A stretch of 35,331 nt of DNA from Oscillospiraceae bacterium (GTDB taxonomy: Bacteria > Bacillota > Clostridia > Oscillospirales > Acutalibacteraceae). The notes under the pieces are model-generated. The model saw nothing but the letters and a program-made list of their open reading frames with translations. It made no database searches and was not told the DNA's origin. The stretch lies in NCBI GenBank assembly GCA_031268405.1, contig JAIRXF010000023.1, positions 1-35,331 of the forward strand. Reading direction: 5' to 3'. Positions 9,434 through 15,999 of this stretch are shown here, piece by piece; the stretch's first letter is position 1; each line of letters begins with the position of its first letter. A program made the position numbers and the translations under genes.

Positions 9434-9461
9434 TTGATTTTTTATACAGATTTGATATAAA
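9434..9461 (+). promoter_or_regulatory. Candidate promoter of the paired Nif11-like genes
   Basis: TTGATT (9434-9439), 16-nt spacer, TATAAA (9456-9461). It would give a leader of about 120 nt that contains the two hairpins described next. The 326-bp gap 9262-9587 otherwise holds only the leftward promoter at 9320-9348. Confidence 0.45.
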
Positions 9462-9511
9462 ATTTAAAATTTAAGTGTGAATAAAACATTTAAAAATGAT
9501 AACACTAGTAA

Positions 9512-9567
9512 TTGGTTTCTGAGTTTTTCAAAAGAAACCGAAAAAAAGTCAAAAGACTTGATTTTTT
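9512..9567 (+). promoter_or_regulatory. Leader hairpins, possible attenuator
   Basis: Two consecutive hairpins lie in the predicted leader. The first pairs GGTTTCT (9514-9520) with AGAAACC (9533-9539). The second is a short stem, AAGTC/GACTT (9546-9550 with 9555-9559), followed by a run of T (9562-9567) directly before the ribosome binding site at 9571-9578. The second stem is weak, so attenuation is only a possibility. Confidence 0.35.
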
Positions 9568-9587
9568 AAAAAGGAGAGATGAATCGT

Positions 9588-9872
9588 ATGACACTTATGG
9601 ACATTGCGAAGAAAGACCCCCAATTAGTTAAAGAGGCGAGGAGGAAGTGCAAAAATAAACAAGATTTGAAAAAGTTTGCAAAAGAAAAAGGCATCGAAAT
9701 AAGTGATTCAGAACTTAACAATGCTTATGCCTACGTATGTGGAGGGGCGAAGGATGCCAAATTAAATTCCGAAGAACTGGGTCAGGTTTCGGGAGGTAAA
9801 ACTTCGTATGAGTCTCACAAAAAGAACGACGTTTTTATAAACTCTGATGGAAAAGTTATAATACAAGATTAA
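9588..9872 (+). CDS. Nif11-like leader peptide, short tail (copy A)
   Basis: A 94-residue protein with a Nif11-like leader: DPQLVKEARRKCKNK, DLKKFAKEKGIEIS and then LNSEELGQVSGG, ending in a double glycine at 69-70. Such leaders direct precursor peptides to modifying enzymes or to double-glycine peptidase transporters. The tail after GG is 24 residues, hydrophilic, without Cys, ending FINSDGKVIIQD. A second GG sits at 52-53 (YVCGG). The start is the ATG at 9588, since the AAGGAGAG site (9571-9578) touches the ATG at 9579. The next gene encodes a close paralogue. No modification enzyme, immunity gene or transporter is nearby. Class of product unknown. Confidence 0.85.
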   Translation: MTLMDIAKKDPQLVKEARRKCKNKQDLKKFAKEKGIEISDSELNNAYAYVCGGAKDAKLNSEELGQVSGGKTSYESHKKNDVFINSDGKVIIQD

Positions 9873-9978
9873 AGAATTGAAAAGTTTTTTAAAATTTTAG
9901 TCAAGTAGAGACTATGAGCGATTTAAGAGAGTTTGATATTTTGCTTTATAAAATAGCAATTTAATTTGGAGGGAAAAT

Positions 9979-10269
9979 ATGAAATTGATAGATGTTGCCA
10001 AGAAGAACCCAAAATTGATAAAGGAAGCAAAGGAAAAATGTAAAAACAAGGATGATTTGAAAAAATTTGCAAAGGAAAAAGGTATTTCTATAAGTGATTC
10101 AGAAATTGATGACGCTTACGCCTATATAAGTGGGGGATCTAGTTCAAACAGCAAGTTGAACACTGAAGAATTAGGGCAGGTTTCTGGTGGAAAAACCTCT
10201 TACGAAGAATACAATTCAAACGAAATTTACTTTAATCCAAACGGAGATGTAATTACGAAAAAAAAGTAA
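9979..10269 (+). CDS. Nif11-like leader peptide, short tail (copy B)
   Basis: A 96-residue paralogue of the preceding gene and almost certainly its tandem duplicate. The leader is nearly identical (KKFAKEKGI, SISDSEIDDAYAYISGG, LNTEELGQVSGG with GG at 70-71). The tail of 25 residues keeps KTSYE then diverges, ending YFNPNGDVITKKK. Selection seems to have held the leader more tightly than the tail, as is usual for exported peptides. GGAGGG lies 7 nt before the ATG. The 106-nt spacer from copy A has no promoter I can defend and only a small TTGCT/AGCAA hairpin, so the two are probably cotranscribed up to the strong terminator at 10287-10334. Confidence 0.87.
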   Translation: MKLIDVAKKNPKLIKEAKEKCKNKDDLKKFAKEKGISISDSEIDDAYAYISGGSSSNSKLNTEELGQVSGGKTSYEEYNSNEIYFNPNGDVITKKK

Positions 10270-10286
10270 ACAATAGAACTGTTTTT

Positions 10287-10334
10287 AAAATTTAGACACT
10301 TTGGAAGATCATTTTCAAAGTGTCTAAATTTTTT
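10287..10334. terminator. Strong bidirectional intrinsic terminator
   Basis: A perfect 17-bp stem (10287-10303 with 10316-10332), core TTTAGACACTTTG, with a 12-nt loop. It is flanked by T runs on both strands. It ends the Nif11 pair from the left and the PBP gene from the right, whose stop codon touches it. Confidence 0.9.
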
Positions 10335-11700
10335 AATTTTGAAGGTGATTTAGCATGGCCGCGGCAACTGGGGCTGCATATTCGCCACCAAATCCCGAAT
10401 GTTCTACTACTACAACAAAAGCCACTGGAGTTTTTTCGTTTTTTGAAAATCCAGATATCCACGCATGGGGTTTTTTTCCGGATCCTACTTCTGCTGTTCC
10501 GGTTTTAGCACATACATCCGAGCCCGAAAAGAGGGAAGAAATAGGACTATTTTTTGCGGTATAAAGCATCATTTCTTTTAAACTATCGGCTATTTCATTT
10601 GACATATATCGTTTTGATTCTTCTTGTTTAAAATTTAATTTATTATGCGTAGACTCACCAGAAATCTCTTTTATCAATTTTGGTGTAACCGAAATTCCGC
10701 TGTTTGCTATTGACCCGACAATTGTGAGCATGTGAATGGGATTTAATAAAACTTTATCTTGCCCTATACCTGACCAGGCAAGAGCATCCTTGGCGTCGGC
10801 CGAGAGATCGTATACACTTGGCTCGGTGTTCACGAAATCTATATTTAAGGATTTTCCAAAACCAAGACTTGCGGTGGTGTTTTGCATATTTTTTTTCCCA
10901 AGAGCTACTGCGAAGTTGCCCAGTACAATATTGCAAGAAAACCTGAGACCATCTCTTAGATTAATATTGCCGTGACATCCCATACAGGTAATGCGTTGAC
11001 CATTTATAATTTCAGCTCCGTTGCAAGTAAATTTTTTATTTGCGGCATCGGGCATATTTTCGAGTGCGCAGATGGCTGTAATGATTTTAAAAACAGATCC
11101 TGGAGTATAACTTGAAGATAAGGCTTTGTTTAAAAAAATTCCATCGTTATCTGCATTTTTATTTTTTAAATCAGGAGGATTTTTTATATCATATGTAGGT
11201 GTGCTAACCATACAAAGTAATTCCCCGGTTTTATAATTGTACATAACAGCGGTTCCTTTGTATCCAGAGAGTTTGGAGAGAGCAATTTTGCAAAGTTTGC
11301 TGTCAATGTTAATGTGAATATCACGGCGTTTTTTTAGAAATTCTGGCGAGTCGATGCCCATAAAAAAATTGTATCCAAAAAGTTGATCTCGAAATTTACT
11401 TTGCAAGGAAGTCGAAATGTTAAAATTTTCATCACCAACAGTGTGAAGTAGAGCTTTTCTTATTTGTTCATCTTCGTTATAAATGCGTTTTGAATTAACG
11501 CTTTGCGCCAGAATCACAGAATTTCTATCAAAAATTTTTCCGGCGTTAGCAAGAGAATCAAGAGCCAAATGTTCGTTGAAAGGTTTTAAAGCCCAATTTG
11601 AAGAGTTTATACACAATTCAAATGATAAAAATACCACTCCGCATAAAAAAAATGAAACCAGAAGAAATAGCAAAACTGATCTCTTTCTCGAATTTTTCAA
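10333..11700 (-). CDS. Class B penicillin-binding protein (PbpA/FtsI type transpeptidase)
   Basis: A 455-residue membrane-anchored transpeptidase that cross-links peptidoglycan outside the cell. One N-terminal membrane helix (about residues 9-27) is followed by a reduced dimerisation region and then the catalytic domain. The three penicillin-binding motifs are present: SVFK (SxxK, near 201, inside YTPGSVFKI), SCN (SxN, near 255) and KTGTAE (near 398). It is slightly short for the group, resembling actinobacterial PbpA. The start is TTG at 11700, with a G-rich AGGAAGGGGGG site 11 nt upstream. It lies 30 nt after the FHA-FtsW gene, so the polymerase and transpeptidase are made together, as in standard SEDS-bPBP pairs. 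Confidence 0.92.
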   Translation of the reverse strand: MKNSRKRSVLLFLLVSFFLCGVVFLSFELCINSSNWALKPFNEHLALDSLANAGKIFDRNSVILAQSVNSKRIYNEDEQIRKALLHTVGDENFNISTSLQSKFRDQLFGYNFFMGIDSPEFLKKRRDIHINIDSKLCKIALSKLSGYKGTAVMYNYKTGELLCMVSTPTYDIKNPPDLKNKNADNDGIFLNKALSSSYTPGSVFKIITAICALENMPDAANKKFTCNGAEIINGQRITCMGCHGNINLRDGLRFSCNIVLGNFAVALGKKNMQNTTASLGFGKSLNIDFVNTEPSVYDLSADAKDALAWSGIGQDKVLLNPIHMLTIVGSIANSGISVTPKLIKEISGESTHNKLNFKQEESKRYMSNEIADSLKEMMLYTAKNSPISSLFSGSDVCAKTGTAEVGSGKKPHAWISGFSKNEKTPVAFVVVVEHSGFGGEYAAPVAAAMLNHLQN

Positions 11701-11730
11701 TTTTATCTCGACCCCCCTTCCTAAAAAGCG

Positions 11731-13470
11731 TCAATTAAAAAGCAAAGAATATGTTCTATCATCAGATGCTTTAATGAATGCCAGCAAGGCCCACATGGAT
11801 ATCAAACTTGATCCTCCTAAACTTAAAAAAGGCAGGGTAACACCTGTTAATGGGAAAATATCTGTGGAACCAAAAACGTGCAAGCACGATTGAGACATAA
11901 TTATAGCACCAGCGGTGCAAGAAGCAATAGAATAAAATGTAGATCTGCATCTTTCGCTGTAAATTCTTGCAAAAAGCGCAATGAGTCCTAGTGAAACTGC
12001 GATTAAAATGGCGATCAACAATCCTAATTCCTCAATAATGGTGGGGAACATGAGATCACTGGTTCCTGCAAAAATATTTTTTAATTCACCGTTTCCCGTG
12101 CCGATTCCGAAAACACCACCACTGGCAGAATAAGTAAGGGCACGACTTTGCTGATAACCGGCATCTTGAGAATTTTCAAAAACATGTCTCCAGACAGAAA
12201 ATCTTTCTGCTATATAAGGCTTGAATTTTAAAATTATAAACGCGCCCATGATAGCTGCTGAGCAAGAGAGAATAATTGTACGTATACTTCCCGATCTCAT
12301 AAACGAAGCAATTAAAAACCCAATAAAGAATACACAAGCAGATCCAAAATCTCGCATTAAAAATAAACAAGCAATACAGAACGCCGAAAAAGCAATAAAG
12401 TAACCAAGGTTTTTGGCGGTTTGAAGCTTATCAAGAGTTGAGGCTCCGACAAATACGAAAGCTATTTTTATAAATTCTGAAGGTTGCAGAGAAATTGGCC
12501 CTAAAAAAATCCAGTTTTTAGAACCATTATATTCTTTTGCAAATATAAGATTTATAACGAATAAAACAATCGCAATGATTGCAACAACAATTCTGAGCTT
12601 CATAGATCTTTCAAGATCTTTTATCAACCATATTAAAAAACAGAATGCAAATAAGCCAATACAAAGACTTGCAAGTTGAGTGTAAGTTTTTTGAAATCCT
12701 TCAGATCCAACAATTATTAAACCTATTCCAGAAAGAAAAATTCCGATGGATTCTAACTCAAAACTTTGCCTTTTTGTAAAAATTCTTGTAGTAAAAAAAA
12801 ACAGCCAAGATATGATAAAAATCACAAAAAATGTACTTAAGCAATCTAAAAAAATTTCCCCATGAAAAATATTTTTTAAGTCTAAAATATTTTTTAAATC
12901 TAAAATATTTTCATTTTTTATTGTTTTTCTAAGTACGCAAAGATAGCTCTCAATTGCCATTAAAAAATGAAAAATATTAACAAGAAAAAGTAGAAATTTC
13001 TGATTAAATTTTCGCTTTTTTTTGGGTTTACTGGTTGTGGAATTTATATCAAAATTATCGTTGAATGACTCTTTTCTTTTAATTATCAAAACATTTCCGC
13101 CAATAGTTACTGTATCACCAAGATATAAAGAAGTGGGTTTTTCTATTTTTTGATCATTGACCATCACGCCAGAATGTGAATCTGTATCTGTAATCAGCCA
13201 ACCTTTCTCGCGTCTAAAAAGTACTGCATGATCTCTCGACACTGTGGGGTCTTTCAGAATTATGTCTGAACTTTTGCTTCTTCCAATGGAATTTTCCCAA
13301 AAAGTTACAGGAATAAACTCTTTAAGTATTTTGTTGCGAAGGTATATTAGGGGTACTTTTTCTCTTTTATTATTTGTCAGCGATCTGAAGCATTTAAAAA
13401 CAATTAAAAAGCCCAAAAAGGGTAAAAACAACCTTATGACAAAGAGGAGAGTTTCAACTAAATACCGCAA
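11731..13470 (-). CDS. FHA domain fused to FtsW/RodA/SpoVE glycosyltransferase
   Basis: A SEDS-family peptidoglycan polymerase with a cytoplasmic FHA domain. From the TTG start at 13470 it has 579 residues: a membrane helix (RLFLPFLGFLIVF), the FHA domain (GRSKSSDIILKD, SRDHA, then an Asn in VMVNDQ), a basic linker, and about ten membrane helices with SEDS motifs such as QPSEFIKIAF and GIGTGNG. FHA domains bind phosphothreonine, which links it to the kinase PknB nearby. TTG is chosen because AAAGGAGG (13478-13485) lies 7 nt upstream. An in-frame ATG at 13641 would add 57 residues encoded by a 124-bp palindrome, with no good ribosome site; that start cannot be excluded. An 18-bp tandem duplication lies in the linker. 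Confidence 0.9.
   Translation of the reverse strand: MRYLVETLLFVIRLFLPFLGFLIVFKCFRSLTNNKREKVPLIYLRNKILKEFIPVTFWENSIGRSKSSDIILKDPTVSRDHAVLFRREKGWLITDTDSHSGVMVNDQKIEKPTSLYLGDTVTIGGNVLIIKRKESFNDNFDINSTTSKPKKKRKFNQKFLLFLVNIFHFLMAIESYLCVLRKTIKNENILDLKNILDLKNIFHGEIFLDCLSTFFVIFIISWLFFFTTRIFTKRQSFELESIGIFLSGIGLIIVGSEGFQKTYTQLASLCIGLFAFCFLIWLIKDLERSMKLRIVVAIIAIVLFVINLIFAKEYNGSKNWIFLGPISLQPSEFIKIAFVFVGASTLDKLQTAKNLGYFIAFSAFCIACLFLMRDFGSACVFFIGFLIASFMRSGSIRTIILSCSAAIMGAFIILKFKPYIAERFSVWRHVFENSQDAGYQQSRALTYSASGGVFGIGTGNGELKNIFAGTSDLMFPTIIEELGLLIAILIAVSLGLIALFARIYSERCRSTFYSIASCTAGAIIMSQSCLHVFGSTDIFPLTGVTLPFLSLGGSSLISMWALLAFIKASDDRTYSLLFN
12866..12911 (-). repeat. 18-bp tandem duplication inside the FHA-FtsW gene
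   Basis: Two full units (12866-12883 and 12884-12901, one base apart) and a 10-base partial third. It encodes a repeated ILDLKN between two membrane helices and keeps the reading frame. Confidence 0.85.
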
Positions 13471-13518
13471 TAATCTTCCTCCTTTGTAAAAAAATTTATC
13501 GATACTCTTTTTATAAGG

Positions 13519-13642
13519 TATGCTGAGTATTTTTGCAAACTTGAAGTCTACTAAAAAATCCTCGAAATCCTCATGTACGCTAGTACACTCCGGTTTCTCG
13601 GATTTTGAGTAACCTTCAATTTTACTAAAAATACTCAGCATA
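13519..13642. repeat. 124-bp imperfect palindrome at the 5' end of the FHA-FtsW gene
   Basis: The outer 16 bases are an exact inverted repeat (13519-13534 with 13627-13642, TATGCTGAGTATTTTT). The centre is GTAC-gcta-GTAC (13575-13586). Both share the same axis at 13580.5, and the arms between align with small bulges. The whole can fold into one long hairpin. The minus strand is open through it in frame with FHA-FtsW from the ATG at 13641, and the plus strand also starts MLSIF from the opposite end (30 codons). The design resembles in-gene palindromic elements such as the Rickettsia palindromic elements. No second copy was seen in the window. Confidence 0.85.
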
Positions 13643-13650
13643 AAACCACT

Positions 13651-13998
13651 GCAGTGTAGTTAAAATCTTCAAGACGAGTATATCTTGCACGCGAATTAAA
13701 AAAAGATTCACAGGTTATCGCGGTATAATTTCAGAAAAAACTATTTAGAGATGTGAGTGTTAAAGATACGAGTGCAGTGTAGTTAAAATCTTCAAGACGA
13801 GTATATTTTGCACGCGAATTAAAAAAAGATTCACAGGTTATCGCGGTATAATTTCAGAAAAAACTATTTAGAGATGTGAGTGTTAAAGATACGAGTGCAG
13901 TGTAGTTAAAATCCTCAAGACGAGTATATCTTGCACGCGAATTAAAAAAAGATTCACAGGTTATCGCGGTATAATTTCAGAAAAAACTATTTAGAGAT
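13651..13998. repeat. Three 123-bp direct tandem repeats
   Basis: Copies begin at 13651, 13774 and 13897, each with GCAGTGTAGTTAAAATC. The third stops matching at 13998 after 102 bases. I count only two substitutions between copies (an internal TATCTTG/TATTTTG and AATCTTC/AATCCTC), so the array is young. Although 123 is a multiple of three, every frame on both strands is closed, so it is non-coding. Each unit holds a perfect TATAAT without a good -35 and a short CGCGA/TCGCG inverted repeat. The array abuts the palindrome at 13519-13642. The rest of the gap, 13999-14100, shows nothing recognisable. Confidence 0.92.
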
Positions 13999-14100
13999 AC
14001 GCGACTATGAGTACTTTTTGTGCGCAGATTCACCATCTACCTTATTATGGGCGTGTAATGCGGACCTAAAAGTTTGCAGAAAGTAAGAAAATGATTGTGC

Positions 14101-14163
14101 CCGAAAAAGAAAACCTGCTGCTGAGAGGAATTTTTAAAAATCCCCGTAAATCGCAGCAGGTTT
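14101..14163 (-). terminator. Intrinsic terminator of the secreted coiled-coil gene
   Basis: An 11-bp stem (14111-14121 with 14153-14163, AAACCTGCTGC) with a further inner stem of GGATTTTT type. On the minus strand it is followed by TTTCTTTTTCGG, a U-rich tract. It separates the coiled-coil gene from the repeat array and the FHA-FtsW gene. Confidence 0.8.
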
Positions 14164-14193
14164 AATATAAATTGATTTTAAAATTAATAAAAT

Positions 14194-15807
14194 TTACAGC
14201 TCATTGGGCACCTCAAGATCTTTGTTTTCATTTTCGTATTTAAATTTTTGCAATTGTTTGACCTCTTCTTGACTTTTGGCTAGATTATTCGAAAGAGTTT
14301 CATTTTTTTCCCTAAGTTGTTTAATTGAAAATTCATTAACTTTTGCAATTTCTTCCGAATTCTTCAAAATTTCTTCATTGTTCAGATTATATTTTTTTAA
14401 TAGTTCGAGGTCGTTTTGACTTTCGGTTAGATTATTTGAAAGAGTTTCATTTTGCTCCTCCAATTGTGCAATTTTTTCTTGGCTTTCGGCTAGACTATTC
14501 GAAAGAGCTTCATTTTGCTCCTCCAATTGTCTAACTTTTTCTTGGCTTTCGGCTAGATCATACGAGAGAGTTTTGTTTTCTTCCAATATTTGGGATGATT
14601 CTAGTTTTTGATCGACAAATCCGGATTCTTTTTGTTGAAAGTATTCCTCAAATTCATTTTTTTCTTGCTCTTCTTCTTGAAAATCTTTAAATTCAAGCGA
14701 TTCGTTGTCTTTTTGAGACTCGTTGAAGACAGATTCTTGTTCCTGCTCTTCTTCTTGAAAATCTTTAAATTCAAGCGATTCGTTGTCTTTTTGAGACTCG
14801 TTGAAGGCAAAAGGTTGCTGTTCTAATTCAAAATCTTCTAACCCTCTACTTCTAATATTTTTGCTCTTGCTAGCAGAGTTAAAAAGTTTTTCGTTTATTC
14901 GTTTTAATTCATGAATTTGATGCTGAAGTAACTGTATTTGTTCGGAAGATTCATCGCTTTTTTGTTGATTTTCGATCGTAAGTTTTTGAACCTCAGATTC
15001 TAATTCCTTATTTTTATCTAATAAAATCTGATATTGCTCGTCTAAATTAAGCCTTGTTTGATCTTCTTCTTGTTGTCTGTTTTTTAGAGATTGAATCTCG
15101 CTGATGAAATCCTCCAAATTTCTCTTTTCGTTTTCCAAAGCCTTAACAATAGTCTTTAGATAGTTGTTTTCGACATCGAGTATTTTAATATCTTCTACTA
15201 ATCCTGGAATTACTCTTGAAAAAGTGTCTTCTGAAAAATAAATTTCTTCAAGGAAATACAAACCTCCTTTATTAGAAATAACAGTATAGTGTCCGCCGGT
15301 GAAGCCCCTAACTTCTACTGTATCTCCTGTTTTGAAGGAGAGTCCGATGTCCTCCGCTTTCTCGTGGTCGCCGAGGGGAATAAAATCTTCCTTACACACA
15401 AAGGCTTTGTATATATCGCTGGTCGTTTTAATTGGTGGACTATCGACTGCGATTTTACGGAAACTAATATCTGGATATGGCAAGAAAAATTTGCCCGTTG
15501 CTACTTTTCCGTCCGGCAACGAAAAAACTCTGCCAAATCCCGGTAAATCTTGATATTGTATATAATTAGAAGTATTAAAGCTTGGAAGATATCCATCGGG
15601 TGTAAATTTCTCGTCTTCATAACTAAACAAGGGTACGTTAAAGTTATAATGGTTTACAATTAATTTTTCTTGTCTTGGATCTGCGTTGTGGGTGTCATAA
15701 GCGTGTGCATTTTGATTAAAGTATAGATTATTTATCGCCGGAGTCGCTGAGAAAAAAACCGCGCAAAAGAGTGCCATGAAGCGTCTTGAAAATCCTTTAC
15801 TTTTCAT
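14194..15807 (-). CDS. Secreted coiled-coil repeat protein
   Basis: A 537-residue exported protein of unknown function. It has a Sec signal peptide (basic MKSKGFSRRF, a hydrophobic core, likely cleavage after NAHA near residue 36). Next comes a globular region (about 50-200), whose end (FKTGDTVEVRGFTGGHYTVI) looks like an SH3b-type barrel. From about 205 to the C-terminus it is Gln/Glu-rich coiled coil. A 26-residue unit (FNESQKDNESLEFKDFQEEE) is duplicated exactly for 21 residues. Near the end a 21-residue, three-heptad unit (LAESQEKIAQLEEQNETLS) occurs about four times in varying form. There is no anchor motif. The ATG at 15807 has GAAGG 7 nt upstream. It has its own promoter (15908-15936) and terminator. 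Surface or host-interaction role is inference. Confidence 0.82.
   Translation of the reverse strand: MKSKGFSRRFMALFCAVFFSATPAINNLYFNQNAHAYDTHNADPRQEKLIVNHYNFNVPLFSYEDEKFTPDGYLPSFNTSNYIQYQDLPGFGRVFSLPDGKVATGKFFLPYPDISFRKIAVDSPPIKTTSDIYKAFVCKEDFIPLGDHEKAEDIGLSFKTGDTVEVRGFTGGHYTVISNKGGLYFLEEIYFSEDTFSRVIPGLVEDIKILDVENNYLKTIVKALENEKRNLEDFISEIQSLKNRQQEEDQTRLNLDEQYQILLDKNKELESEVQKLTIENQQKSDESSEQIQLLQHQIHELKRINEKLFNSASKSKNIRSRGLEDFELEQQPFAFNESQKDNESLEFKDFQEEEQEQESVFNESQKDNESLEFKDFQEEEQEKNEFEEYFQQKESGFVDQKLESSQILEENKTLSYDLAESQEKVRQLEEQNEALSNSLAESQEKIAQLEEQNETLSNNLTESQNDLELLKKYNLNNEEILKNSEEIAKVNEFSIKQLREKNETLSNNLAKSQEEVKQLQKFKYENENKDLEVPNEL
14666..14806 (-). repeat. Exact 63-nt direct repeat in the coiled-coil gene
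   Basis: 14666-14728 and 14744-14806 are identical, with a 78-nt period (26 codons). Identity at the base level shows recent duplication. A looser 63-nt period follows at about 14250-14590. Confidence 0.9.
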
Positions 15808-15876
15808 TTTAATACCTTCCCTTCGATTACAAAAATAAGATTCAAAGCTCGATGCAAAGCCAATTTTTGGATATCT

Positions 15877-15884
15877 CCCCCCCC
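15877..15884 (-). repeat. Run of eight C (eight G in the mRNA) in the leader of the coiled-coil gene
   Basis: An eight-base homopolymer of C, rare in such AT-rich DNA, lies about 70 nt before the start codon and about 17-25 nt after the predicted transcription start. Such tracts are slippage-prone. Its place inside the leader, not between promoter hexamers, means any effect would be on translation or mRNA structure. Confidence 0.7.
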
Positions 15885-15907
15885 ATTAAATGCCAAACAT
15901 GATAAAT

Positions 15908-15936
15908 ATTGTATCTTACTCCATTTTTAAAGTCAA
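15908..15936 (-). promoter_or_regulatory. Sigma-A promoter of the secreted coiled-coil gene
   Basis: On the minus strand TTGACT (15936-15931), exactly 17 nt, TACAAT (15913-15908). Start predicted near 15901, so the leader is about 94 nt. It gives the coiled-coil gene its own transcription although pknB ends just upstream. Confidence 0.75.
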
Positions 15937-15999
15937 ATACCAAAATTAAGCAGATTACGAAGAGGAGTTTCAAAGTTGATTTTTATATAATATTTGAAT

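Noticed and set aside
13471..13641. N-terminal extension of FHA-FtsW as the definite protein start
   Set aside because: The frame is open, but the ATG at 13641 has no good ribosome site and the TTG at 13470 has AAAGGAGG at 7 nt. It is kept as an alternative only.
13651..13998. Tandem repeats as a CRISPR array or iteron origin
   Set aside because: The units are contiguous 123-bp copies with no short repeat and variable spacer pattern, and no cas, rep or dnaA gene or DnaA-box series is nearby.
14601..14826. Small ORFs on both strands in the coiled-coil gene repeat region
   Set aside because: They are frame shadows of the repeated Glu/Lys/Phe codons, with no ribosome binding sites.
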